This document shows positions 6,206 through 13,653 of a stretch of 16,528 bases of DNA, in pieces. Within the stretch, counting starts at the first letter, position 1. Each line of letters opens with the position of its first letter. The DNA is from Paenibacillus sp. oral taxon 786 str. D14 (GTDB taxonomy: Bacteria > Bacillota > Bacilli > Paenibacillales > Paenibacillaceae). The notes beneath the pieces are model-generated. The model was not told where the DNA came from. It did not search any database and saw only the letters and a program-made list of their open reading frames with translations. The stretch is taken from the NCBI RefSeq assembly GCF_000159955.1, contig NZ_GG695972.1, forward strand, positions 293,525-310,052, given 5' to 3'. The translations under genes were made by a program, and so were the position numbers.

Positions 6206-7741
6206 ATGAATAGCGAATTAACGGTCGCCGTCCATTGCTTGTTGTATTTAGATTCCAAGGAGGATCGCATGGCCAATAGCGAACAGATCGCCTGCAGCGT
6301 CGCGACCCATCCGGCCCGTGTACGTAAGGTGCTCAGCCTGCTTCGCCGCCACGACCTGGTGACGACGAAGGAAGGGGCCCGCGGCGGGTACTTGCTAAAG
6401 TGCGAGCTTTCGCAGGTTACTCTCGGCGATTTGTACCGCATCTTCGCTCAAGGATCGCTGCATCCCAACTGGTGTTCCGGCAGCGAGCACTCTTCCTGTA
6501 ATATCTCCTCGAACATCCCTGCCGTGATGAACCAGATCTACAGCGGGGCAGAGAAACAGGTGGAGATGTTTTTTGATCGGCTTCCGTTGTCTGAAGTGAA
6601 GCAGATGCTGGATGAATTTGAGAAAGAGAAGGAAGAGAAATCGGTGAGCAAGGAAGCTGGACCGAATTGGCACTTTTTTGTGGGTTCTTATGCTGATCGC
6701 GGGGAGCCAGGAATTTATCTCTGCGAGCTGCAGAGGGATACCGGCGAGATGCGGGTTATCCACGAGACTGCGGGCCTCACCAACCCTTCCTTTGTGACCT
6801 TCGATGCGAAGGGTATGCGATTGTATGCGGTAAGTGAACAGACCGAAGGGCAGGTTGCTGGATTTGCGGTTGATCCTAAGGATGGGAAGCTGACGATGTT
6901 GCACAGCGAACGGGCAACGCATGGGGCCGACCCGTGCCATCTGGCTTTGAAATGTGGGCGGGATCCGTTTTTGCTGGTCGCCAACTATTCCAGCGGGCAT
7001 GTGAATGCCTTTGCACTGGAAGCGGATGGGTCGTTAGGGGAAATGACGGCCCTGATCCGCCATGAGGGAAGTAGTGTAAACCAGGAGCGCCAGGAATCGG
7101 CTCATGCTCACAGCATTGTGCCTAGCCATGATGGACGGTTCGCCTTCGTCTCCGACCTGGGAACCGACCAGATAGTGATCTATCGGTTGGAGTGCGGACG
7201 GCTAGTAAAGCACGGGGTAACCCATTTGCCGCCGGGGACAGGTCCACGGCATTTCGTGCTCCATCCGTCGGAACGGTTTGCTTACGGCATGAACGAGTTG
7301 AACAATACGATGACGGCATATACTTTCGATCCGGTGGAGGGGCGGCTTGAGGCGATCCAGCACGTCAGCTCCCTGCCGGATGATTTCCGCGGGGAAAACT
7401 ATCCGGCCGATATTCACTTCTCGCCGGACGGACGTTACGTATACGGCTCCAACCGCGGACATGACAGCATTGTCCGTTTCCGCATCGATCGGCACACCGG
7501 TCGCCTCGAGGACCCGGAATGGACGAGTGTGGGGGGCAGCTGGCCGCGGAACTTCGCCGTCCTGGACGACTATGTGCTGGTGGCGAATCAGTACAGCGGC
7601 AATATCGCCGCCTTGCGGCGTGATCCCGAGAGCGGCAGTCTGACGCCTGCGGAGCATAGCTTGAGTATCAGCAAACCCTCCTGCATTGAACCGCTGCCGG
7701 CAGACTTTGCCGTGGGTAAGCAGCCGGCAGGTTCCATGTGA
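6206..7741 (+). CDS. Fusion of Rrf2-type transcription regulator and 6-phosphogluconolactonase-like beta-propeller
   Basis: This 511-residue protein joins two domains normally encoded separately. Residues 1-145 are an Rrf2 winged helix of the YwnA kind: SEQIACSVATHPARVRKVLS is the helix-turn-helix and TTKEGARGGYLL the wing. Only two cysteines, C90 and C98, lie where iron-sulfur Rrf2 proteins carry three, so a cluster is uncertain. A charged linker (FEKEKEEKSVSKE, 138-150) leads to residues 155-502, a lactonase/YbhE-type seven-bladed propeller with motifs HAHSIVPSHDGRFAFVSD, GPRHFVLHP and ADIHFSPDGRYVYGSNRG. The propeller is full length for its family. The ATG at 6206 follows GGAAGAAGGAAG. V147 is a GTG (6644) preceded by AAGGAAGAG, so a free lactonase might also be made. 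Stop-free reading through the junction argues against a chance frameshift. Target and substrate are unknown. Confidence 0.88.
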   Translation: MNSELTVAVHCLLYLDSKEDRMANSEQIACSVATHPARVRKVLSLLRRHDLVTTKEGARGGYLLKCELSQVTLGDLYRIFAQGSLHPNWCSGSEHSSCNISSNIPAVMNQIYSGAEKQVEMFFDRLPLSEVKQMLDEFEKEKEEKSVSKEAGPNWHFFVGSYADRGEPGIYLCELQRDTGEMRVIHETAGLTNPSFVTFDAKGMRLYAVSEQTEGQVAGFAVDPKDGKLTMLHSERATHGADPCHLALKCGRDPFLLVANYSSGHVNAFALEADGSLGEMTALIRHEGSSVNQERQESAHAHSIVPSHDGRFAFVSDLGTDQIVIYRLECGRLVKHGVTHLPPGTGPRHFVLHPSERFAYGMNELNNTMTAYTFDPVEGRLEAIQHVSSLPDDFRGENYPADIHFSPDGRYVYGSNRGHDSIVRFRIDRHTGRLEDPEWTSVGGSWPRNFAVLDDYVLVANQYSGNIAALRRDPESGSLTPAEHSLSISKPSCIEPLPADFAVGKQPAGSM

Positions 7742-7788
7742 ATCAGAAGCTTCATCTCATATCCAAGCGGACGAAGGATCCGATCCAG

Positions 7789-7828
7789 ACACCCGAAGGC
7801 CTGCATTTTGCCGGTCTTCGGGTGTTTT
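7789..7828 (+). terminator. Intrinsic terminator of the Rrf2-lactonase gene
   Basis: ACACCCGAAG (7789-7798) pairs perfectly with CTTCGGGTGT (7816-7825), followed by TTTTGCATT. It begins 48 bp after the stop codon and separates this gene from the sulfate operon. Confidence 0.8.
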
Positions 7829-7923
7829 GCATTGTCTGGAAGGGAGGTCCGCAACCCATGCCGCAGCCTGTACCGGCTATAAGGGAGGCTTATAAAAAAA
7901 TTGATTTTTTTGCATAAAAAGGT

Positions 7924-7951
7924 TTGACATTTCTGGGCTGCCGCATATAAA
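7924..7951 (+). promoter_or_regulatory. SigA-type promoter of the sulfate transporter operon
   Basis: A perfect TTGACA (7924-7929) precedes TATAAA (7946-7951) with a 16-bp spacer. The transcript should start near 7958, giving a leader of about 208 nt. TAGGAATAATT at 7977-7987, just downstream, contains a GGAAT core somewhat like published CymR sites; this resemblance is from memory and weak. Confidence 0.78.
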
Positions 7952-8000
7952 ATAACACCATAGCATACTAAACAGGTAGGAATAATTAAAAATGTTCTCA

Positions 8001-8092
8001 CCGTACGGACGGAGGAACGCTCTACTTGCCTTGGCAGACACGGGTAGTGGCTCGGTTTGACCGTAGGGGGTGGGGCGTTTCTCCGTTTTCCG
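8001..8092 (+). ncRNA. Structured 5' leader of sbp, unrecognised cis-regulatory RNA candidate
   Basis: CGGAGGAACGC (8010-8020) pairs with GCGTTTCTCCG (8075-8085) over 11 bp including one G-U. It is extended by CGGA (8006-8009) with TCCG (8089-8092) across a UUU bulge. The enclosed 54 nt can form CGGT-ttg-ACCG (8053-8063) and CTAC with GTAG (8022-8025 with 8044-8047). The stretch TAGGG...GGG (8064-8074) could instead pair with CCCTGCCCTA (8123-8132), giving an alternative fold. It is not a SAM, T-box or TPP element that I recognise. There is no intrinsic terminator after it, so any control would be translational or protein-mediated. Strand and boundaries follow from the stems only. Confidence 0.45.
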
Positions 8093-8165
8093 TTGTCAAG
8101 TGGTTGATACGGTGGATGCCTGCCCTGCCCTAGTAAAGCGAGAAAAGAGTATGGGGAGTGATACG

Positions 8166-9242
8166 ATGAACAGAAGGTTGAAGCAAGGGGTTCTGATGAG
8201 TCTGGCATTGATATTGGTTGGGGTCCTGGCGGCTTGCTCGTCCAACACGAGCGGCGGCAACGATGCGGCCAGCGCGGCAGCCGGGAATTCCGGCGGCGGG
8301 GAGAAGCCCAAAGCGGTGGAATTGCTGAACGTATCCTACGACCCGACCCGGGAATTATACGAAAATTATAACAAAGCTTTTGCGGCATATTGGGAGAAAG
8401 AAAAAGGACAGAAGGTCACCATTAAACAGTCGCATGGCGGATCGGGCAAGCAAAGCCGGGCTGTCATTGACGGGTTGAAAGCCGATGTGGTTACCCTGGC
8501 GCTGGGATACGACATTGACGCCATTGCGGAAACCGGGCTGATCAATGAAGGCTGGCAGCAAAAGTTCGAGCATAACAGCTCGCCCTATACCTCCACGATC
8601 GTATTTCTGGTTCGTAAAGGCAATCCCAAAGACATCAAGGATTGGAACGATCTGATCAAGGATGGCGTTGAGGTGATCACGCCAAACCCGCAAACCTCTG
8701 GCGGGGCGCGGTGGAATTACCTGGCGGCATGGGGATATGCCCTGCATCAAAACAATAACGATGAAACTAAAGCACGGGAGTTCGTGCAAGAGCTGTTCAA
8801 GCATGTTCCGGTTCTCGACAGCGGGGCGCGCGGCGCTACTACGACGTTCGTAGAACGTGGACTCGGCGACGTGCTGCTGGCTTGGGAGAACGAGGCCTGG
8901 TTGTCCGTGCAGGAGCTGGGGCCGGATAAATTCGATATCGTCTATCCGTCGGAGAGCATACTGGCTGAACCGCCGGTTGCCGTGGTCGACAAAAACGTAG
9001 ATGCAGGCGGCACCCGCGAAGTCGCCGAGGCTTATTTGAAATACCTGTATTCGGAAGAAGGACAGAAGATCGCTGCGGAGAATTACTATCGCCCAACGCT
9101 CGACAGCGTCAAGGCGGAGTATGCCGACAAATTCCCGGAGATCAAGCTGTTTACGATTGAGGAATTTGGCGGCTGGGCAGAAGCCCAAACGAAGCATTTC
9201 AATGACGGCGGCATCTTTAACCAAATTTACGTACCGCAATAA
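8166..9242 (+). CDS. sbp: Sulfate-binding lipoprotein of a sulfate ABC transporter
   Basis: The 358-residue protein is a sulfate/thiosulfate-binding protein. It starts with a lipoprotein signal [18 protein letters not shown] and lipobox LAAC (Cys24), then a Ser/Gly/Ala linker. Family motifs include [57 protein letters not shown] and the C-terminal [21 protein letters not shown]. It captures sulfate outside the membrane for CysT/CysW. In-frame GTG (8070) and ATG (8151) codons lie upstream, but GGGGAGTG is 5 bases before the ATG at 8166, and that start gives a normal signal peptide. It follows a strong promoter and a long structured leader. Confidence 0.95.
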   Translation: MNRRLKQGVLMSLALILVGVLAACSSNTSGGNDAASAAAGNSGGGEKPKAVELLNVSYDPTRELYENYNKAFAAYWEKEKGQKVTIKQSHGGSGKQSRAVIDGLKADVVTLALGYDIDAIAETGLINEGWQQKFEHNSSPYTSTIVFLVRKGNPKDIKDWNDLIKDGVEVITPNPQTSGGARWNYLAAWGYALHQNNNDETKAREFVQELFKHVPVLDSGARGATTTFVERGLGDVLLAWENEAWLSVQELGPDKFDIVYPSESILAEPPVAVVDKNVDAGGTREVAEAYLKYLYSEEGQKIAAENYYRPTLDSVKAEYADKFPEIKLFTIEEFGGWAEAQTKHFNDGGIFNQIYVPQ

Positions 9243-9277
9243 TACGAACCGACCGTAACGAATCGGAGGCGAAGAAT

Positions 9278-10108
9278 ATGCACAGTAGCACCGCAAAGCG
9301 CGGCGTTCTGCCCGGCTTCGGGCTGACGATGGGATTTAGCGTGCTGTACCTCAGCTTGATCGTGCTGATCCCGCTTTCCGCCTTGCTGCTGAATTCTACA
9401 GGACTAACCTGGGAGAAATTTTGGGATATCGCAACAGACCCGCGCGTGCTTGCTTCATACAGAGTGAGCTTTGTGACCGCGGCGGTGGCCGGATTGATCG
9501 ATGCGGTGCTTGGGCTGCTGCTGGCCTGGGTGCTGGTCCGGTACGATTTTCCCGGCAAAAACATTTTTGATGCCATGATCGACCTTCCTTTTGCCCTTCC
9601 GACGGCGGTGGCCGGGGTTTCCCTCACCGCGATCTATTCGGCCAATGGCTGGATCGGTTCCTTGTTCGAACCGCTGGGGATTCGCATCGCGTTTACGCCG
9701 GCGGGCATCACGCTTGCGCTGATGTTTATCGGCATCCCGTTTGTTGTGCGCACCGTACAGCCAGTGCTGCAGGACCTGGATGCCGAAGTGGAGGAGGCGG
9801 CGGCCACGCTTGGCGCTAGCCGCTTCCGCACCTTCCGCCAAGTGGTGCTGCCGGAGCTGCTGCCCCCGATGTTAACGGGGTTTGCGCTCGCGTTTGCCCG
9901 CGGCATCGGCGAATACGGCTCCGTTGTCTTCATCTCCGGCAACATGCCGATGAAGACGGAGATCGCCCCGTTGCTCATCATGTCGAGGCTGGAGCAATTC
10001 GACTACGCCGGGGCGACGGCGGTTGCACTGATGCTGCTGCTGATCTCGTTTGTGCTGCTGCTGCTCATCAACACGCTGCAGCGCCGGATTCGCAAGACCG
10101 CGCGGTAG
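9278..10108 (+). CDS. cysT: Sulfate ABC transporter permease CysT
   Basis: This 276-residue membrane protein is the CysT (CysU) permease. Six hydrophobic segments are visible, plus the EAA loop [20 protein letters not shown] that contacts the ATPase. The CysT hallmark [20 protein letters not shown] follows. It forms a heterodimeric pore with CysW. The ATG at 9278 has GGAGG 8 bases upstream, and the gene begins 35 bp after sbp, so it is in the same operon. Confidence 0.95.
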   Translation: MHSSTAKRGVLPGFGLTMGFSVLYLSLIVLIPLSALLLNSTGLTWEKFWDIATDPRVLASYRVSFVTAAVAGLIDAVLGLLLAWVLVRYDFPGKNIFDAMIDLPFALPTAVAGVSLTAIYSANGWIGSLFEPLGIRIAFTPAGITLALMFIGIPFVVRTVQPVLQDLDAEVEEAAATLGASRFRTFRQVVLPELLPPMLTGFALAFARGIGEYGSVVFISGNMPMKTEIAPLLIMSRLEQFDYAGATAVALMLLLISFVLLLLINTLQRRIRKTAR

Positions 10109-10233
10109 GAGATTGAGAGCGCGGACTCACGATAACGAGTGTTGCCGATGGGGAGAGCTGACGATCACGAGATGCTATCTGCCCGGTGAGCATAGGCAAG
10201 CTCGGGAACGCCAATCGATAGGGAGGGAAGAGG

Positions 10234-11094
10234 ATGGCCGGTTCTGTGCCATTAGCAGCAAGCAAGCCAACGGCTCCGCGGAAGCAGGCGGGGCAGGGTT
10301 CTGGCGTAATCAAGTGGGTGCTGATCACGGCGGCCGCACTGGTCCTGCTGTGGCTCATCGTGTTGCCGCTTGCCGTCGTCCTGACGGAGGCGCTCAAGAA
10401 AGGCTGGGACGTCTACGTAGCAGCCATCCGTGACCCGGATGCATTATCCGCACTGCGGCTGACGCTGCTCGTCGCTTTGATTACCGTCCCGCTGAATACC
10501 ATCTTTGGAGTGGCTGCCGCCTGGGCCGTCACCAAATTTAAATTTCGCGGCAAGCAGGTGCTGGTCACGTTAATCGACTTGCCGTTTGCCGTATCGCCGG
10601 TGATCGGCGGTCTGATCTACGTGCTGGTCTATGGCTCGCACGGGTGGTTCGGACCGTGGCTGGAGGAGCATCATATCTCGATTATTTTTGCTCTGCCAGG
10701 CATCATCTTGGCGACGTTGTTCGTGACCTTCCCGTTTGTAGCCCGTGAGCTCATTCCGCTGATGGAGGACCAGGGGCAGCAGGAGGAGGAAGCTGCAATC
10801 ACGCTGGGAGCGCGGGGCTTCCGGATCTTCTGGAAGGTCACGCTCCCGAACATCAAATGGGGTTTATTGTACGGAATTGTTCTTTGTAATGCGCGAGCGA
10901 TGGGAGAATTCGGCGCTGTCTCCGTCGTCTCGGGCCACATCCGGGGAGAAACCAACACATTGCCGCTGCACGTGGAGATTTTGTATAACGAATACCAATT
11001 TTCCGCGTCCTTTGCGGTAGCCTCTCTCTTGCTTCTGCTGGCGCTTGTGACCCTGCTGCTCAAAGGCTGGTTCACTCGCCAAAGCCGTCATTAG
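10234..11094 (+). CDS. cysW: Sulfate ABC transporter permease CysW
   Basis: The 286-residue protein is the CysW partner permease, with EAA loop [20 protein letters not shown] and the CysW hallmark [20 protein letters not shown] followed by [14 protein letters not shown]. It has a basic Ala/Pro-rich N-terminus of about 25 residues before the first membrane segment. The ATG at 10234 has GGGAGGG 6 bases upstream. The 125-bp gap after cysT is long for this operon and holds no gene I can support. Normally a cysA ATPase gene follows; here the next 559 bp contain none, so the ATPase must be encoded elsewhere. Confidence 0.95.
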   Translation: MAGSVPLAASKPTAPRKQAGQGSGVIKWVLITAAALVLLWLIVLPLAVVLTEALKKGWDVYVAAIRDPDALSALRLTLLVALITVPLNTIFGVAAAWAVTKFKFRGKQVLVTLIDLPFAVSPVIGGLIYVLVYGSHGWFGPWLEEHHISIIFALPGIILATLFVTFPFVARELIPLMEDQGQQEEEAAITLGARGFRIFWKVTLPNIKWGLLYGIVLCNARAMGEFGAVSVVSGHIRGETNTLPLHVEILYNEYQFSASFAVASLLLLLALVTLLLKGWFTRQSRH

Positions 11095-11279
11095 GGAGGG
11101 TTGAGACCAGGGACAAGGGGTGCGCCAGTTGCGCAGGCTGGCCTTGGGAAGAGATGGAGCGGGGAAGCACGGGGAGAGCCTTCTGGGTGAAGCCGGGGAT
11201 AGCTTCCGGGGAGGCGGTTCCGCGAAGGGTGAAGGCTGGATTCTGTGCAAGCGCACGCCAGATCCTGTGGGGCTCAGCA

Positions 11280-11466
11280 TCTAACGGAACGTAAAGCCCT
11301 TATTGGCCTATTTCCCGGACATTTCCCGCTGTAACGGAACCAAGAGACCTTATTGGGCAGAAAAAGTAGAGAAAGAACAGAGATCGTCCGAAATAAGGTC
11401 TCCTCGTTCCGTTAGAATTGGAAACACCCGCGAAAAGCACAATTAGCGGCGCTAGGTTCCGTTAGA
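11280..11466. repeat. Nested palindromic repeat with TAACGGAAC ends
   Basis: TAACGGAAC occurs at 11282-11290 and 11332-11340, and its complement GTTCCGTTA at 11406-11414 and 11456-11464. The inner pair extends to a 23-bp inverted repeat matching in 21 positions (11332-11354 with 11392-11414), including the perfect GAGACCTTATT/AATAAGGTCTC. The outer left copy shares CCTTATTGG with the inner one. The result is a palindrome nested in a palindrome. I recall similar TAACGGAAC...CCTTATT elements between genes of Paenibacillus, so this is probably a dispersed REP- or MITE-like repeat. No open frame or target duplication was seen. Confidence 0.8.
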
Positions 11467-11613
11467 AGTGTGTGACGAACGTGGAAACATGCAGTCGTTT
11501 GAGCATGAGCTTGGCGTAGGGATGTTGCAAGTGGTCGGAAGGCTCGGCTGAATTCAAGATTGGGCGCTGACTGGGCTGTTTAGCGAAAGTGCCTGGGATC
11601 CAGCGAGAACTAT

Positions 11614-11637
11614 TGATTTACCTATATACCTAAATCA
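11614..11637. promoter_or_regulatory. Operator-like inverted repeat upstream of yezD
   Basis: TGATTTA-cctatatacc-TAAATCA is a perfect 7-bp inverted repeat with a 10-bp spacer that is itself partly symmetric (TATATA). It ends 16 bp before the yezD start codon and touches the ribosome binding region, so a bound protein, or the RNA hairpin, could block expression. Confidence 0.5.
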
Positions 11638-11653
11638 GGGGAGGGGTAGGGGG

Positions 11654-11878
11654 ATGGCGAAACCATTGCAAGTTGATGAAATTTGGCTGGAACGGATTGC
11701 TGAGCTGCTGGGCGGCATGGAATTCGGTTCATTGAACATCGTTGTCCATGAAGGCCAAATCGTGCAAATGGAACGTACGGAGCGCAGACGTTACGAGTTG
11801 AACCCGGGCAATGCCTCCAGGGCTACCGGAGCTTCCCGTCATACGGCCAAACCTTTGCGTGAATCTAGACAGCGTTAA
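11654..11878 (+). CDS. yezD: YezD/OscA family small protein (DUF2292)
   Basis: The 74-residue protein carries the DUF2292 core IAELLGGMEFGSLNIVVHEGQ then IVQMERTERRRY (about residues 15-47). Proteobacterial OscA of this family is needed for growth under sulfur limitation and sits next to sulfate-binding protein genes. Here it lies downstream of sbp-cysT-cysW on the same strand, matching that context. Residues 48-74 are an Arg/Ser-rich tail beyond the usual ~55-60 residue length. The ATG at 11654 follows GGGGAGGGG at about 7 bases. The molecular function is unknown. A bidirectional terminator lies 126 bp downstream. Confidence 0.83.
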   Translation: MAKPLQVDEIWLERIAELLGGMEFGSLNIVVHEGQIVQMERTERRRYELNPGNASRATGASRHTAKPLRESRQR

Positions 11879-12000
11879 GCGGCTGCCAGGCTCCACAAGA
11901 ACCAGAACCAGAACGAGCACAAAGACTGAATCCAAAATGGAGAACGAGGAGCAACACGAAAACAACAAGCCGAATAACATCGAAAACATCATCCAAGGCA

Positions 12001-12068
12001 AAAAACAACCCCGATTCCGGGCAGTCAGGCAGAAGGCCTGTCCGCCTCAAGGAATCGGGGTTGTTTGC
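12001..12068. terminator. Bidirectional intrinsic terminator between yezD and the convergent membrane protein gene
   Basis: AACAACCCCGATTCC (12005-12019) pairs perfectly over 15 bp with GGAATCGGGGTTGTT (12051-12065). The loop holds a second stem CAGGC/GCCTG. On the - strand the hairpin is followed by TTTTTT (complement of 12001-12006), a strong signal for the gene at 12085-13029. On the + strand the tail is weaker (TTTGCGTTT). Confidence 0.88.
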
Positions 12069-12084
12069 GTTTCAGATTTTTTTC

Positions 12085-13029
12085 TTATTGCGTCGTTTCG
12101 CCTTCGTCGCCCTTATGGCTTAGCGCTTGCACGGCTTCGGAGGAGACGGCGTCTGAAGCCTTGGGTGTCATCGGCAGCGGATCATGGCCAACGTACGGAC
12201 GCGCCCTCCGCGGTTTGCGGCTGTTGAGGCGGAAACCGCCGAGAAACAGCAGCAGCTGTGCCCCGAGTAGATATGGGGCAAGCCAAGAACCGGCCCAATG
12301 TCCTACGGCCAGCACGGCGATCAAGGCCGCTAGCAGCCGGGCCGGTACCGCGTTAACGTGCCGGTTCCGCCCGCCCATCACGGCCAAGGAAAGCATGAGC
12401 AGCGCAAACCAGGTCGAGGCCAGTTGCATCCAGTCGAGCGCCAATTCCCGCGCGCTTTCGCTTCCCGCACCGCTGGAGAGGCTTGTGTCCAGCAGGTGCC
12501 ACAACCAGAGCAGTGAGATAAAGAAGGCGGCGGCGAGCACTCCCGGCAAAACGGGCCGAAAAATGCGCCATAGCCAGCTTCCCCAGCCAGGACCTTCCAT
12601 TTGGCGGAGCAGCTTGTCCCGTTCGGCGATCAGCGTCTCGCTTTCCCGCTCGATGGTTCTCAGCAGCAGAGGCAGGCGAGAGGCGTCATCATCCTCGGTA
12701 AACGCGGAGATTTGCGCGAGCACATTTTCGCTGACATAAGGCGCGGCCCGGCAAGCCAGCAGCTTGTCCCGCAGGGCGCTGGGGTCCGGGAGCGTTGACG
12801 AAGATGATTCCGTTGCAGACATCAACGACCCCGCAGCTGCCGCATAGCGTTCCAAGGTCGAGTTAATGTAATCCAGCCGGATTCGCTCGTCCCGAATGAG
12901 TTTGTTGCGCGATGCGACATAAAGTGCAAGGAACGCAGACAATGCCAGAAAGGCAGCCAGCGCGGCATGATCAGGGCTCTGTAGCCAAGAAACCCATTCC
13001 GAAAGTGACACGGCGATCACCCTTTCCAT
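12085..13029 (-). CDS. Hypothetical multi-pass membrane protein
   Basis: I do not recognise this 314-residue protein. It has one membrane segment near the N-terminus (about 22-40), then a charged, largely helical region of about 115 residues (41-155; includes LLLRTIERESETLIAERDKL). Four hydrophobic segments follow at about 159-181, 199-219, 230-249 and 251-266, then a basic, probably disordered tail to 314. No enzymatic motif is visible. The arrangement suggests a cytoplasmic helical domain held between membrane anchors. The ATG at 13029 has AGGAGG upstream with a spacer of only 3 bases; the in-frame GTG three codons later has a 12-base spacer, so the start is not certain. It is monocistronic, ends at the bidirectional terminator, and diverges from the GNAT gene. 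Confidence 0.78.
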   Translation of the reverse strand: MERVIAVSLSEWVSWLQSPDHAALAAFLALSAFLALYVASRNKLIRDERIRLDYINSTLERYAAAAGSLMSATESSSSTLPDPSALRDKLLACRAAPYVSENVLAQISAFTEDDDASRLPLLLRTIERESETLIAERDKLLRQMEGPGWGSWLWRIFRPVLPGVLAAAFFISLLWLWHLLDTSLSSGAGSESARELALDWMQLASTWFALLMLSLAVMGGRNRHVNAVPARLLAALIAVLAVGHWAGSWLAPYLLGAQLLLFLGGFRLNSRKPRRARPYVGHDPLPMTPKASDAVSSEAVQALSHKGDEGETTQ

Positions 13030-13153
13030 ATTCCTCCTTTCACTATTGCACAGGTGCCGTTCGGATTCAAGCTTGAGTCAGGAGTTTTGTAAATATGATA
13101 TACTTGAAATTGGTGAAAACTTACACAAAAAAACGGCAGGCGGAGGGAACGGC

Positions 13154-13582
13154 ATGAATGAACAACAATCGGGGGCCGATGTGAAGATCAGATACGAAGC
13201 GCCCGAAGTTACGGATTACCTGAGGCTTCGTGAACTAGCGGGAATGAGTCCGCGCAGCGCAGAAGGAGCAGAGATTGGCCTAAGCAACTCCATCTTCGCC
13301 GTCTCGTTGTACGATGATGCGGGATTAGCGGGGATGGGAAGAGTCGTGGGAGATGGAGGCTGCTTTTTGCAGGTGGTGGACATCGCTGTGCGCCCGGATC
13401 TTCAGGGAAAGGGCTTAGGCACATTGATCATGAGCGAAATTATGGGGTTCCTGGAGCAACATGCGCCGCCTTTAACTTATGTCAGCCTGATCGCGGATGT
13501 GCCGGCAGACAAGTTGTACCGGCGTTTCGGCTTCGAATATACCGCTCCTGGCGGACTGGGGATGTATTGGAGACAACGATAG
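13154..13582 (+). CDS. GNAT family N-acetyltransferase
   Basis: The 142-residue protein is a compact GNAT fold enzyme. The acetyl-CoA binding motif A is VVDIAVRPDLQGKGLGTLIM (about 74-93, with the Q-G-K-G-L-G loop), and motif B is KLYRRFGFEYT (120-130). Such enzymes transfer acetyl from acetyl-CoA to an amine; the substrate cannot be read from sequence. The ATG at 13154 has GGAGGG 6 bases upstream, while an open frame extends back to 13046 without family similarity. A weak promoter may lie near 13073-13104. The next gene starts 71 bp downstream. Confidence 0.92.
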   Translation: MNEQQSGADVKIRYEAPEVTDYLRLRELAGMSPRSAEGAEIGLSNSIFAVSLYDDAGLAGMGRVVGDGGCFLQVVDIAVRPDLQGKGLGTLIMSEIMGFLEQHAPPLTYVSLIADVPADKLYRRFGFEYTAPGGLGMYWRQR

Positions 13583-13653
13583 CGTGAGCAAGGGGAAGGC
13601 TTGCAGCAAGTGAAGCCCTCCGGTGAGTAAAGGGCAAAGGAGATGCCATCGGA

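Larger units (their letters stand above)
11095..11653. other. Gene-free region between cysW and yezD
   Basis: No open frame here resembles a protein, and in particular no piece of a CysA ATPase is visible. The first ~185 bp are G-rich with small hairpins, for example GTGC-aagc-GCAC near 11250, but no U-tract terminator. The middle holds the nested palindromic repeat (11280-11466). The last part holds the inverted repeat just upstream of yezD. I could not identify a clear promoter. Confidence 0.7.

Noticed and set aside
8001..8092. SAM-I riboswitch or T-box controlling sbp
   Set aside because: The conserved SAM-I core and the 14-nt T-box sequence are absent; the stretch TAGGGGGTGGGGCG is only superficially T-box-like and no terminator follows.
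8070..8165. In-frame N-terminal extension of sbp from a GTG at 8070, or a leader peptide with two cysteine codons
   Set aside because: It would bury the lipoprotein signal 32 residues into the protein, and being in frame with no stop it cannot act as a separate leader peptide. The ATG at 8166 has a good ribosome binding site.
7588..8388. 266-codon open frame on the - strand spanning the sbp leader
   Set aside because: It covers the terminator, promoter and leader of neighbouring genes, and its translation is Arg/Pro/Ser-rich low-quality sequence.
8355..9296. 313-codon open frame on the - strand opposite sbp
   Set aside because: It is antisense to a well-supported sulfate-binding protein gene and its translation shows no family signature.
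11095..11280. Remnant of a cysA ATPase gene after cysW
   Set aside because: No Walker A, signature or Walker B coding pattern was seen in any frame of this stretch.
11811..12227. Open frame overlapping yezD and running into the bidirectional terminator, including an in-frame ATG at 11938
   Set aside because: No ribosome binding site precedes it, it contains repetitive Arg/Thr and Asn/Glu stretches, and it reads through a perfect terminator stem. A frameshifted yezD tail is possible but cannot be shown.
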